From positions 62,001-126,000 of the forward strand of contig JAGPFE010000001.1 in NCBI GenBank assembly GCA_018056705.1: DNA of 64,000 nt. The letters are read 5' to 3'. Made by a program: the position numbers and the translations under genes. The notes below the pieces were generated by a model that did not search any database, was not told where the DNA came from, and saw only the letters and a program-made list of their open reading frames with translations. This document shows positions 51,639 to 60,569 of the stretch, piece after piece (the first letter of the stretch is position 1; each line of letters starts with the position of its first letter). Origin of the DNA: Candidatus Hydrogenedentota bacterium (GTDB taxonomy: Bacteria > Hydrogenedentota > Hydrogenedentia > Hydrogenedentales > CAITNO01).

Positions 51639-52964
51639 ATGAGCCACTGCGTGGTAGAAAACCGGTTCTGGGATCCGGGAGCGGAAACCATGCACCGGGC
51701 CGACCTGGAGGCTTTGCAGTTGGCGCGTCTCCAGGAGACGGTGGCCCGGGCTGGCCAGGTACCTTTTTACAAGAAGTTGTTTGAAAAAGAAGGCATTACT
51801 CCCGAAAGAATCCGTACCCTGGAGGATATCCGGCGGTTACCTTTCACGACCAAGCAGGACATGCGGGACAACTATCCCCTTGGATTGTGCGCCGTTCCCC
51901 GGGAAAAACTGATCCGGATTCATGGGTCTTCCGGCACGACGGGCACGCCCACCTTTGTGGGATATACCCGTAACGACCTTGATACGTGGTCCGGTCTCTG
52001 CGCCCGGTTCCTGGTGGCAGGGGGGCTGCGTCCGGAACACGTGGTGCAGGTCAGTTTCGGATATGGCCTGTTTACGGGTGGCTTCGGCCTGCATTACGGG
52101 ATAGAAAAGGTTGGAGCCGCCATCATTCCCGCGGCGTCCGGGAATACTCCCCGCCAGATCATGCTCATGCGTGACCTGCAGCCCGATGTACTGATCTCGA
52201 CCCCGAGTTACGCCCTGAACATCGCTGACGTCGCCCGATCCATGGGTATGGATCCCCGGGGACTCAGCCTGAAATACGCGCACTTCGGCGGGGAAATGTG
52301 GACAGAGGACATGCGGGCTGAAATCGAGAAACAACTCGACATCTTCGCGTTTAACAACTACGGGTTGAGTGAAATCATCGGGCCCGGCGTCAGCGGCGAG
52401 TGCGGCTTCCGGCAGGGCATGCACCTGCAGGAGGATCATTTCCTCGTGGAGTGCCTGGATCCGGAGACGCTCGAGCCGGTCGGGGATTACGAGTATGGGG
52501 AACTGGTGATAACTTCCCTGACCCGTGAGGCCCAGCCCATGATTCGCTACCGGACGCGGGATATCGCCTCCCTGGATCCATGTCCGTGTCCCTGCGGCCG
52601 GACGGGCCGTCGCATGAGCCGGGTAATTGGCCGTTCCGATGACATGCTGATCATCCGGGGGGTCAACGTGTTTCCCTCCCAGATCGAAGAGGCCCTGCTC
52701 AGCGTGGAAGGCACCTCGCCTCATTACCTGATCGAGGTGGATCGTCCGGGCGCCCTGGACGAGGTTACCGTGAAGGTAGAAGTGCAGCCAGCGCTCTTTT
52801 CGGACAAGATGAGCAGCATGCAGGAGTTGCGCGACCGGATCGAACGAAAGATTCATGCCTATACCGGCATTCACGTGGTGGTAGAACTGGTGGCCCCGGC
52901 CACACTGGAGCGTTCTACGGGCAAAGCGGTACGCGTGGTGGATAAGCGGGGAAAACTCGGATGA
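51639..52964 (+). CDS. Phenylacetate-CoA ligase (PaaK type), second copy
   Basis: A 441-residue paralogue of the first ligase, with the same blocks: [48 protein letters not shown] and [16 protein letters not shown]. Clear divergence at the acyl-binding stretch (HYGIEKVGAAIIPAASG against [17 protein letters not shown]) suggests a different arylacetate, for example indoleacetate or hydroxyphenylacetate. The ATG at 51639 has AAAGGG eight bases upstream; nearby in-frame starts at 51633 and 51615 are possible. Its stop overlaps the GH20 start (ATGA at 52961). Confidence 0.92.
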   Translation: MSHCVVENRFWDPGAETMHRADLEALQLARLQETVARAGQVPFYKKLFEKEGITPERIRTLEDIRRLPFTTKQDMRDNYPLGLCAVPREKLIRIHGSSGTTGTPTFVGYTRNDLDTWSGLCARFLVAGGLRPEHVVQVSFGYGLFTGGFGLHYGIEKVGAAIIPAASGNTPRQIMLMRDLQPDVLISTPSYALNIADVARSMGMDPRGLSLKYAHFGGEMWTEDMRAEIEKQLDIFAFNNYGLSEIIGPGVSGECGFRQGMHLQEDHFLVECLDPETLEPVGDYEYGELVITSLTREAQPMIRYRTRDIASLDPCPCPCGRTGRRMSRVIGRSDDMLIIRGVNVFPSQIEEALLSVEGTSPHYLIEVDRPGALDEVTVKVEVQPALFSDKMSSMQELRDRIERKIHAYTGIHVVVELVAPATLERSTGKAVRVVDKRGKLG

Positions 52965-54868
52965 TCTTCCGTAAATGGAATCGAAGCATGGAACGGTGGG
53001 TAGTAGTATGGCTGTTGTGTCTGGTGACCCTGTGGTTCGCGGGATGTGCCACCCGCCCTCCCGAAAGACAGGGCGTGTCCCCCATTCCTTCCACGACTGA
53101 GACCTCCCAGGAATCGGATCACGCCATGAAATCCGAAGCCACGCCGGAAACCCTGTTGCCGGTGGAAAACCTGGTCCTGGTGCCGCGCCCCCGGGTGATT
53201 ACCACCGCGTCGGGACGGGTGAAACCAGACGGGCCGGTCAGTCGGAAGATCGATCCCGGGGTGGTTACCCAGCCCCAGGGATACCGACTGGAAATCGGGC
53301 AGGATGGTATCCGGATCATCGGACATGACGACGCTGGCGTTTTCTACGGGGAACAGACCCTGCGGCAGATTCAACGTCAATGCGGCCCGGGAACGGTGCT
53401 TCCCGAGTTGACCATCGACGACTGGCCGGATTTTCCGAACCGGGGGGTCATGCTGGACATTTCCCGGGACAAGGTTCCCACCATGGAAACCCTTCGGATG
53501 CTGGTGGACCTGTTCGCCGAACTGAAGTACAACCAGTTACAGTTGTACATGGAGCATACCTTTGCCTACAAGGGGCATGAGGTCGTCTGGCAAAACGCGT
53601 CCCCCATGACGCCGGATGAGATTCGGGAACTGGACGGCTGGTGCAGGGAGCGTTTTGTCGAACTGGTACCCAACCAGAATTCTTTCGGTCACATGGAACG
53701 GTGGCTGAGCCATCCGGAATATGCTTCCCTCGCGGAACGTCCCGGCTCGGGAGATCTGTGTCCCGTGGATCCGGGGAGTATCGCACTGTTGCGGGACATG
53801 TATGCCCAGTTGCTGCCCAATTTTTCCAGTCGTTCCGTCAACGTGGGATGTGACGAAACCTGGAGCCTGGGACAGGGACGCAGCAAGGCGGCTTGCGACC
53901 AGTATGGCAAAGGGCGGGTGTACCTGAATTTCCTCAAAGAAATTCATTCGCTGGTTCAGGAACACCAGCGGACCATGATGTTCTGGGGAGACATTATTCT
54001 TCAACACCCCGAACTGATTCCCGAACTACCCGGGGACATCATCGCGATGGTATGGGGCTACGAGGCCGACCACCCGTACGCCGAGCAGTGTCCGAAGTTC
54101 GCCGCGTCGGGGATCCGGTTCTACGTGTGTCCGGGCACGTCCAGTTGGAACTCCCTGCTGGGACGAACCTCTAACGCCATGGAAAATCTCCGAAACGCCG
54201 CCCGGAACGGTCTCGCCCATGGCGCGTCGGGATACCTGGTTACCGACTGGGGAGACAACGGGCACTGGCAATGTATCCCGGTGTCTTTCGCTCCGTTTGC
54301 CTATGGCGCGGCCCTGTCTTGGTGTTATGAAAAGAACCGGGACCTGGATCTCGCGCGCGCGCTGAACGTTCACGTGTTTCAGGACGCGGCGGAGAGCATG
54401 GGGCAGGCGGTCATTGACTTGGGCGACGCGCATACCCTTACCGGCGTCAGGCTAGGCAATGCCACGGTATATTACAGTTTCCTGCTGAACGCCGTGGAAG
54501 GGGCGCCTAGGAAGGGGCCCCTTGCCGCCCTCACGCCGGAGGGGGTTGAGTCCGCCATGGCGGCGATTGATGAAGGATTACGCCGGGTGGACGTTTCCCG
54601 CCCGCGGCGTCCGGACGCGGACCTGGTCCGCGCGGAATTCCATGCGGATGGCGCGCTGGCCCGGACCGCGCTGATGCTTGCCCGTTACCGGTTACGTCAC
54701 AATTGCGGCACGTCTGGTTTGCCCGCGGCGGAAAAGGCGGAAGTGTTACGATCGCTTGACACCGCGATGGCTCAATTGAAGGAGGCGTGGATGGCGCGTA
54801 ACCGGGAAGGAGGACTTTCTGACAGCCTGGATCGGTTGAGCCGCTTGCGGGAACGGTTGACGCGATAA
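52961..54868 (+). CDS. GH20 family lipoprotein (beta-N-acetylhexosaminidase-like)
   Basis: A 635-residue lipoprotein: membrane-targeting segment VVWLLCLVTLWFAGC with lipobox FAGC, a linker, the small GH20b alpha/beta domain (70-140, LEIGQDGIRIIGHDDAGVFYGEQTLRQI) and the barrel. Entry block PNRGVMLDISRDKVPTMETLRMLVDLFAELKYNQLQLYMEHTF and the catalytic pair in NVGCDETW (Asp-Glu; usually GGDE) identify GH20, which releases terminal N-acetylhexosamines. A C-terminal region of about 200 residues is extra. The ATG is coupled to the PaaK stop (ATGA), an odd partner for a secreted hydrolase. Confidence 0.85.
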   Translation: MIFRKWNRSMERWVVVWLLCLVTLWFAGCATRPPERQGVSPIPSTTETSQESDHAMKSEATPETLLPVENLVLVPRPRVITTASGRVKPDGPVSRKIDPGVVTQPQGYRLEIGQDGIRIIGHDDAGVFYGEQTLRQIQRQCGPGTVLPELTIDDWPDFPNRGVMLDISRDKVPTMETLRMLVDLFAELKYNQLQLYMEHTFAYKGHEVVWQNASPMTPDEIRELDGWCRERFVELVPNQNSFGHMERWLSHPEYASLAERPGSGDLCPVDPGSIALLRDMYAQLLPNFSSRSVNVGCDETWSLGQGRSKAACDQYGKGRVYLNFLKEIHSLVQEHQRTMMFWGDIILQHPELIPELPGDIIAMVWGYEADHPYAEQCPKFAASGIRFYVCPGTSSWNSLLGRTSNAMENLRNAARNGLAHGASGYLVTDWGDNGHWQCIPVSFAPFAYGAALSWCYEKNRDLDLARALNVHVFQDAAESMGQAVIDLGDAHTLTGVRLGNATVYYSFLLNAVEGAPRKGPLAALTPEGVESAMAAIDEGLRRVDVSRPRRPDADLVRAEFHADGALARTALMLARYRLRHNCGTSGLPAAEKAEVLRSLDTAMAQLKEAWMARNREGGLSDSLDRLSRLRERLTR

Positions 54869-54966
54869 CGCGTATTGCGTCCCGGATGATATTTATGGCA
54901 GAGTATGCCGTGGCAGACGTGGGCAGAGACTGAATTCCATATCAAAGGGATAAAGGGATAACGCGC

Positions 54967-56589
54967 ATGTTGCAGGAATCTACCCAACTGTTGAGTGGAA
55001 ATGAAGCGGTGGCGCTGGCGGCGCTGCATGCCGGCGTTACGCTGGGCACGGGTTACCCTGGAACTCCTTCAACGGAAATCCTGGAAACTTTCGCCCATCT
55101 GGGCGGAAAGGCCCAATGGGCCCCCAATGAGAAAGTGGCGTATGAGGTAGGACTGGGCGTGGCCTTTGGCGGAGCCCGCGCCCTGGTGACCATGAAACAC
55201 GTGGGGGTGAACGTGGCGGCCGACCCGATGTTTACCTCGGCCTATACCGGGGTTCGCGGCGGCTTCGTGTTTGTTTCCGCTGATGATCCGGGCATGGCCA
55301 GCAGCCAGAACGAACAGGATAACCGTCGGTATGCCCGGGCCGCCGGGGTGCTGATGCTGGAACCATCGGATGCCCAAGAAGCCTACGATTTCACCCTGCG
55401 GGCTTACGAGATTTCGGAAGCCTGGCGGTTGCCCGTGATGCTCCGAATGACTACCCGGGTCTGCCATAGCAAGAGCGTGGTACGTCCGGGAGGCGTGGCC
55501 ATAAAGCCGGCGGCTCCCCCCCATTTCATTCGGGAAATGTCCGCGCTGGTCATGGTGCCTGCTTTCGCGCGACCCGCCCATCGCCGGTTACGGGAAAAAC
55601 TGGCCAGGGCCGCGAAGTGGAACGATCAATCCAATCTGAACCGGAAGATCATGAAATCTCCCGATCTGGGCATCATCACTTCGGGCGTATCGTACCTGCA
55701 CGCGCGCGAGGCCGCGCCAAACGCCAGCATCCTCAAGTTGGGCATGACTTATCCCCTGCCCTTGCAGACCATCCGGAAATTTATCGAGTCTGTTAAACGG
55801 TGCGTGGTGATCGAGGAGGGCGATCCGTACCTTGTTGAAGCACTTCGGTATGAAGGCTGGGCCGTGGAAGGGAAGCCCGAAATGTACCGTTTCGGTGAAC
55901 TGAACGTGTCCCGCGTGCGTCGGATACTGTCGGGGGATGTATCACCGGAGCCAATTCCACCCCGCGGAAAACCGCCACAACTCTGCCAGGGCTGTCCGCA
56001 TCGAATGACCTTCGCGGTGATGAAAAAATACGATTGCATCGTTTCCGGCGATATCGGGTGTTACACGCTCAGCGTGCTGCCTCCCTTTGAAACGATGGAC
56101 TCCTGCGTCTGCATGGGAGCCAGCATTACGGTTGGCCTTGGATTACGCCACGCCCTGCCGCCGGAAGAAGCGCGCAAGGTGGTCAGCGTGATCGGCGACA
56201 GCACCTTTGTTCACAGCGGCCTGACAGGCATCGCCGAGATGATTTATAACCCACCCGAGACCGGGCATGTCGTGGTGATCTTGGACAACGGTACCACGGC
56301 CATGACGGGTATGCAGGAACATCCCGGTACGGGAAGAACACTGGATCATCAACCCACCAACAAGTTGTCCTTCGAACGGGTGCTTGAGGCCATGGGGATG
56401 CCCCACGTGACAGTGACGGAAAACCCGCCCGATTTCGAAGCGGCCCTAAAGGCAGCCCTGGATCGCGCGGAACTGAGCGTGATTATCATGCGTCGCACGT
56501 GCCGTCTCGCGGAACCTAAAATTCAACAGTATGAGCAGGCCGCGGCGCGGTGCAGTCAGCCGCGGGAAGTCACGCAAGCAGGAGAATGA
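54967..56589 (+). CDS. iorA: Indolepyruvate ferredoxin oxidoreductase, alpha subunit, without ferredoxin domain
   Basis: A 540-residue TPP-dependent subunit converting arylpyruvates to arylacetyl-CoA with IorB. The N-terminal pyrimidine-binding domain has LGTGYPGTPSTEILETF and WAPNEKVAYEVGLGVAFGGAR; the C-terminal TPP domain has LCQGCPHR, SGDIGCYTL, GDSTFVHSGLTGI and LDNGTTAMTGMQEHPG. Usual IorA is about 600 residues and ends with two 4Fe-4S motifs (CxxCGxC); here the chain stops shortly after VIIMRRTCRLAEPK, with no such cysteines. Electrons must leave by another carrier. AAAGGG precedes the ATG by nine bases. Confidence 0.93.
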   Translation: MLQESTQLLSGNEAVALAALHAGVTLGTGYPGTPSTEILETFAHLGGKAQWAPNEKVAYEVGLGVAFGGARALVTMKHVGVNVAADPMFTSAYTGVRGGFVFVSADDPGMASSQNEQDNRRYARAAGVLMLEPSDAQEAYDFTLRAYEISEAWRLPVMLRMTTRVCHSKSVVRPGGVAIKPAAPPHFIREMSALVMVPAFARPAHRRLREKLARAAKWNDQSNLNRKIMKSPDLGIITSGVSYLHAREAAPNASILKLGMTYPLPLQTIRKFIESVKRCVVIEEGDPYLVEALRYEGWAVEGKPEMYRFGELNVSRVRRILSGDVSPEPIPPRGKPPQLCQGCPHRMTFAVMKKYDCIVSGDIGCYTLSVLPPFETMDSCVCMGASITVGLGLRHALPPEEARKVVSVIGDSTFVHSGLTGIAEMIYNPPETGHVVVILDNGTTAMTGMQEHPGTGRTLDHQPTNKLSFERVLEAMGMPHVTVTENPPDFEAALKAALDRAELSVIIMRRTCRLAEPKIQQYEQAAARCSQPREVTQAGE

Positions 56590-56596
56590 TCGGGCA

Positions 56597-57121
56597 ATGA
56601 GTAACAGCAAAGTGACCAATGTCGTCATCGCCGGCCTGGGGGGACAGGGCGTGATCCGGGCAGCCAATATCCTGGCGGAAGCCGCTTTTCTCACCGGACA
56701 CGACGTAAAACAGAGTGAAATTCACGGCATGAGCCAGCGCGGCGGATCGGTGACCAGTGACGTGCGATTTGGCGTGGAAGTGCTCAGTCCCATGGTTCCC
56801 ACCGGTGAGGCGGATTTTCTGATAGTACTGCATCCTTCCCAGGTGGAAAACAACCTCTACCAGTTGCGAGAAGGCGGTGTCCTGATTTCCACGCGGATGA
56901 TCCTGGATGAAGGAAAGGAACTGGATGCCTTGGACGCGGACGAAACGCCGCTGAATTCCCGGAACTTCAACGTGGGGCTGCTGGGGGTTCTGGCCCGGCA
57001 CATGCGTTTTCCGGAAGACGCGTGGACGGCGGCGATCCGAAAGCACCTGCCCGAAAAAGTGCACGAACAAAACCTCAGGGCCTTTGCCTACGGCAGATCG
57101 CTCGACTTGTCCCCTTGCTGA
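56597..57121 (+). CDS. iorB: Indolepyruvate ferredoxin oxidoreductase, beta subunit
   Basis: A 174-residue gamma-type domain of 2-oxoacid oxidoreductases. NVVIAGLGGQGVIRAANILAEAAFLTGHDVKQSEIHGMSQRGGSV and LSPMVPTGEADFLI are the family signature; the usual length is about 190. It partners IorA, seven bases upstream of it, to form the active complex. The start is at the ATG at 56597, where homology begins; the 22-codon extension lies within iorA. Confidence 0.94.
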   Translation: MSNSKVTNVVIAGLGGQGVIRAANILAEAAFLTGHDVKQSEIHGMSQRGGSVTSDVRFGVEVLSPMVPTGEADFLIVLHPSQVENNLYQLREGGVLISTRMILDEGKELDALDADETPLNSRNFNVGLLGVLARHMRFPEDAWTAAIRKHLPEKVHEQNLRAFAYGRSLDLSPC

Positions 57122-57155
57122 CGGTTTCTGGTCAGGCCATTCGCGACGGGAAACG

Positions 57156-58715
57156 TTACGGTTTTTCCGTTTTTTCTTTCAGAACCTGCTGAAAGCCTTC
57201 CATGTCTTCCAGCCGCAGCAGGGATATGGCCGCCACGCCGAACAGGTTAAATTTCGGAGCCAGGGCGCGAATTCGGTTAACCGATTCCTCCACGCACTCG
57301 AAACGCAGCGTGTGGGTACCAGATTTCAGATCCAGGGTGTCCAGAAAAACCCAGCGGAAATCCGCCCCGGCGGTGTTCAGGTCCAGGGTGGGTCCCAACG
57401 GCTTGTCGTCCAGCAATACCCGCCACGTGCCGCTCATCAGGGTGTGATAAAGCACCGCGTCAAGCCGGTAACGACCGTCTTTTTCCAGTGCAAGGTCGAA
57501 TTCCAGTTGGGCCTTGGCAACGCCGGGGGCGTACAGGACGGCAGGATCGGCGGGCAGAATCAGGATGGGAGGATCTCCACGGAAGGTGAGGTTTGCGGCC
57601 TTGTAGATGTGATAGGGCGCGATGCGCTGGGCTGGAGGTGGCAGGGTATCATCCAGGGCGGCGGGTGGCGCCTGGTACCAGAACGCCACGGAACTGTACC
57701 AGTCGCGGCGGTTCAGGAACCCTCCTACCTCGAAATCTGTTAGGCTGCCCCGGTCGTTGTAAACACTTCCCCGGTGTTCAAACTCCACGCGCAGGGAGCG
57801 CTGAAACGGGATGGGGTCCTGCACGTGCCAGCGGTAGGCGCTCACCCGGTCACCGGTGATCACGCCTTCGTATACCGGCACGCCGTTCCAGGGCGCGCAG
57901 AATTCCCTGAACCCCCACGCGTCGCAGAAGTAATCTTCCGTGCCCGTTCCCCGCAGGCGTGGCAGGGCCTCACCGTCGACGTAGAAGAAATCGTCACCCT
58001 CGCCGAACCATCCGGTTTCCATCTGGTGCGCGGAAAGCACCGTACCCACGTACTGCCCCCGTCCCTGGATGTCGGCGATCAGGTAATGGCCATCCGACTG
58101 GACCGGATGTTCCTGGCGGTACAAGGCGTGAAAATACAGCGTGTCCTCGGGGAGACTTTCCAGTTTGAGCCAGTCGACGTAGTAATAGAAAGAATCGACC
58201 TTGATATCCGAATCATTGGTGACGGTAATCCGGATGGCCTTTTGGAAAGGCATGCGCCAGAAGCAACTGCGCGAGCGGCCCGCGGAGGTCACCGTGACGG
58301 GCACGGAAACCAGGTCCCGCCATGCCCCGTGGCCGATGCCGAAGAAATCGCCCAGCGGCGCGACCACGCTCGGCTTATCCGCGTGATCGTAATATACGCG
58401 TAACACGAGGTTACGCCCGTGAAAAGGGTCTGTTGTGCCCACGGTGTTCCAGATATGGGTGACCATCCCCGGACCTTCAGTGTCCAGCAGTACCAGGGTT
58501 GCTCCAGGATCGATGGACCTTGCGTCGCCATTTTTCTCCAGGTCTTCATGGGAACTGCTGGCCCGTTGCGCCGCCCCGGCAAGGGGTCTGGTCAACTGTT
58601 CCAGGGAACCACCCCCGATGCCGATTCCTGGCTCCTGCCCCCAACTGATTCCCGCGACGGCGAGGATAACCGCGATACCTGTCAGTAACTGCGTGTTGCG
58701 AAATCGCATTCTCAT
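57156..58715 (-). CDS. Exported DUF2961 / GH172 family glycoside hydrolase
   Basis: A 519-residue secreted protein. Signal peptide (LLTGIAVILAVAGISWG), then the double jelly-roll GH172 fold: ASSSHEDLEKNGDARSIDPGATLVLLDTEGPGMVTHIWNT, FGIGHGAWRDL, RMPFQKAIRITVTND and GTGTEDYFCDAWGFREFCAPWNG, with the conserved acidic pair in GTEDYF. GH172 members release fructofuranose or arabinofuranose residues. The ATG is coupled to the pepF stop (ATGA at 58715); the ATG at 58709 has the better-spaced GGGAG and is an equal option. Confidence 0.87.
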   Translation of the reverse strand: MRMRFRNTQLLTGIAVILAVAGISWGQEPGIGIGGGSLEQLTRPLAGAAQRASSSHEDLEKNGDARSIDPGATLVLLDTEGPGMVTHIWNTVGTTDPFHGRNLVLRVYYDHADKPSVVAPLGDFFGIGHGAWRDLVSVPVTVTSAGRSRSCFWRMPFQKAIRITVTNDSDIKVDSFYYYVDWLKLESLPEDTLYFHALYRQEHPVQSDGHYLIADIQGRGQYVGTVLSAHQMETGWFGEGDDFFYVDGEALPRLRGTGTEDYFCDAWGFREFCAPWNGVPVYEGVITGDRVSAYRWHVQDPIPFQRSLRVEFEHRGSVYNDRGSLTDFEVGGFLNRRDWYSSVAFWYQAPPAALDDTLPPPAQRIAPYHIYKAANLTFRGDPPILILPADPAVLYAPGVAKAQLEFDLALEKDGRYRLDAVLYHTLMSGTWRVLLDDKPLGPTLDLNTAGADFRWVFLDTLDLKSGTHTLRFECVEESVNRIRALAPKFNLFGVAAISLLRLEDMEGFQQVLKEKTEKP

Positions 58716-60544
58716 CTCTCCCTACCGTTTTTCACGCAACGCTCCAGTTCATCCACCAGGCCCGCGAAACGTGTCATGGCCGACTGGATGGTTTTTCTCC
58801 CGGATAAGTCAACACCCGCTTCCCGCAATTGATCCAGCGGGTAGCCCTTGCCACCTGATGATAGGAACGCGAGATAACGGTCCCGAGCTTTACGGTCACC
58901 AGAGAGAATCGCGCGGGCTATCGCGATGGCCGCCGAAAGCCCCGTGGCGTACTTATACACGTAAAATGCCCGGTAAAAGTGAGGAATCCGCAGGCACTCG
59001 TACCGCAATTGCGGATCAATTCGCGTGGTGTCGCCAAAATAATCCTGGAGCAGTTGTTCATAAACCGTCGTGAAATACTGCAGGGTCAGCGGTTCATCCC
59101 GTTCAGCTTGCTCATGGATAACTTTTTCGAACTCGGCGAACATGGTCTGGCGGAAGATGGTGCCCCGGATTTCGTCGATTTCCCGGCTGATGAGGAAGGC
59201 CCGGTTGAGGGGATGGCGTTCCCGTTCCATCAGGTAATGGTTCAGCAGGAGTTCATTGACCGTTGAAGCCACCTCCGCGACGAAGATGGTGTAGTGACTC
59301 TGGTGATACGGCTGGGCCTGGCGGCTGAGCCAGGAATGCATGGAGTGGCCAGCCTCGTGGGCAAGGGTGAAAACGCTGTCCAGTACCCTGTCCCGGTAGT
59401 TCATCAGGATGTAAGGGGGACTGTCATAGCATCCAGAAGAAAAAGCCCCGCTGGCCTTGCCCCGGTTTTCATACCGGTCTACCCACCGCTCCGTCGTGAG
59501 TCCCTGGCGCAGCATGCGGACGTATTCTTCTCCCAGGGGTTGAACAGCCCGACAGATCAGGTCTACCGCTTCCTCGTAAGGCATGGATCGACGGGCGATC
59601 GGGGCCTTGACCGCCGGGACATACAGGTCCCAAGGCTCCAGTTGGGGCAACTTGAGCAGCGTGGCGCGCAGCCGGTGATACCGGTGCAGGGCGGGAAGCC
59701 CAGAACGGATAGACTTCGTTAACTGCTCGTATACTTTCACGGGTACGTTATCGGGAAATAGCGCCATTTCCAGGCAGGACCCGTAATTCCGACACCGGGC
59801 CATGAAGCAGTCCTGGCTTACCGATGCCGCGAGAATGGAAGCCAGCGTGTGGGCGTGGGCTTCGAACTGGTTGTAGTAGGCCCGGAAGGCTGCTTTTCGC
59901 ACGGACCGTCGCGAAGATTCCAGGAAGCCCCGGTAATTTCCATGCGTCAGTTTGACCGATTGTCCCTTTTCGTCCGTGATTTCTCCGAAATCCAGGTTGA
60001 CGTCCACCAGCTGGTCGAAGATCTGGGAGATCATCTCCGCGGGTCGCGACTGCAGCGCCAGCAGGTGTTCCTCCCGGTCTCCCAGGGTATGGGGACGGAA
60101 ACGCAGGGTCTTTTCCAGGAATTCTCGGTAGGGTTCCAGGCAGGGGTCAGCCAGCATGGCCGTCATACGATCCGGCCGGATGGCCATGAGTTCCGGCGTG
60201 ATGTAACTGGTAACCGCGGCCAGTTCCGACTGGACGGCTATGGCCCGTTGCAGCAGGTTCAGGCCGGATTCCGCCCCCTGGTCCTCGCTGTATCGCAGGT
60301 GCGCGTACGTGGCGAACCGGTCGAGGTCCCGGTACAGGGCGAACAGGGTGTCAAGACATGTCCGCAGGGTCTGGGCGTTCCGTCCCAGTTTGCCCCGCCA
60401 GCGCCCGATTTCCGGGAGACGTTTCAGGAAACTGGAAAACCCGGTCTGCCAGGCCTCATCCGAGGCAAACAGCGGCGTCAGGTCCCACCGGTGTTCGGCG
60501 GGGACTTCGTGACGTCCGGGAAGCGTGGTCGTGTCAATGTTCAT
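58712..60544 (-). CDS. pepF: Oligoendopeptidase F (M3 family)
   Basis: A 610-residue cytoplasmic zinc endopeptidase that cuts short peptides. The metal site is TLAHEAGHSMHSWL (HExxH) with the third ligand Glu about 25 residues on in FVAEVASTVNELLL. N-terminal helical blocks (RWDLTPLFASDEAW, FATYAHLRYSEDQ) and the C-terminal FYRAFYVYKYATGLSAA are typical PepF. The ATG at 60544, preceded by GGAG, is chosen because the longer frame overlaps the upstream gene's end. It lies between two carbohydrate-enzyme genes in a probable operon. Confidence 0.94.
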   Translation of the reverse strand: MNIDTTTLPGRHEVPAEHRWDLTPLFASDEAWQTGFSSFLKRLPEIGRWRGKLGRNAQTLRTCLDTLFALYRDLDRFATYAHLRYSEDQGAESGLNLLQRAIAVQSELAAVTSYITPELMAIRPDRMTAMLADPCLEPYREFLEKTLRFRPHTLGDREEHLLALQSRPAEMISQIFDQLVDVNLDFGEITDEKGQSVKLTHGNYRGFLESSRRSVRKAAFRAYYNQFEAHAHTLASILAASVSQDCFMARCRNYGSCLEMALFPDNVPVKVYEQLTKSIRSGLPALHRYHRLRATLLKLPQLEPWDLYVPAVKAPIARRSMPYEEAVDLICRAVQPLGEEYVRMLRQGLTTERWVDRYENRGKASGAFSSGCYDSPPYILMNYRDRVLDSVFTLAHEAGHSMHSWLSRQAQPYHQSHYTIFVAEVASTVNELLLNHYLMERERHPLNRAFLISREIDEIRGTIFRQTMFAEFEKVIHEQAERDEPLTLQYFTTVYEQLLQDYFGDTTRIDPQLRYECLRIPHFYRAFYVYKYATGLSAAIAIARAILSGDRKARDRYLAFLSSGGKGYPLDQLREAGVDLSGRKTIQSAMTRFAGLVDELERCVKNGRER

Positions 60545-60569
60545 GGTCCGTAACTCCAAGGATCGCGGG

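Noticed and set aside
51837-52874. 345-residue minus strand frame across the second ligase
   Set aside because: Antisense to PaaK; no motif recognised.
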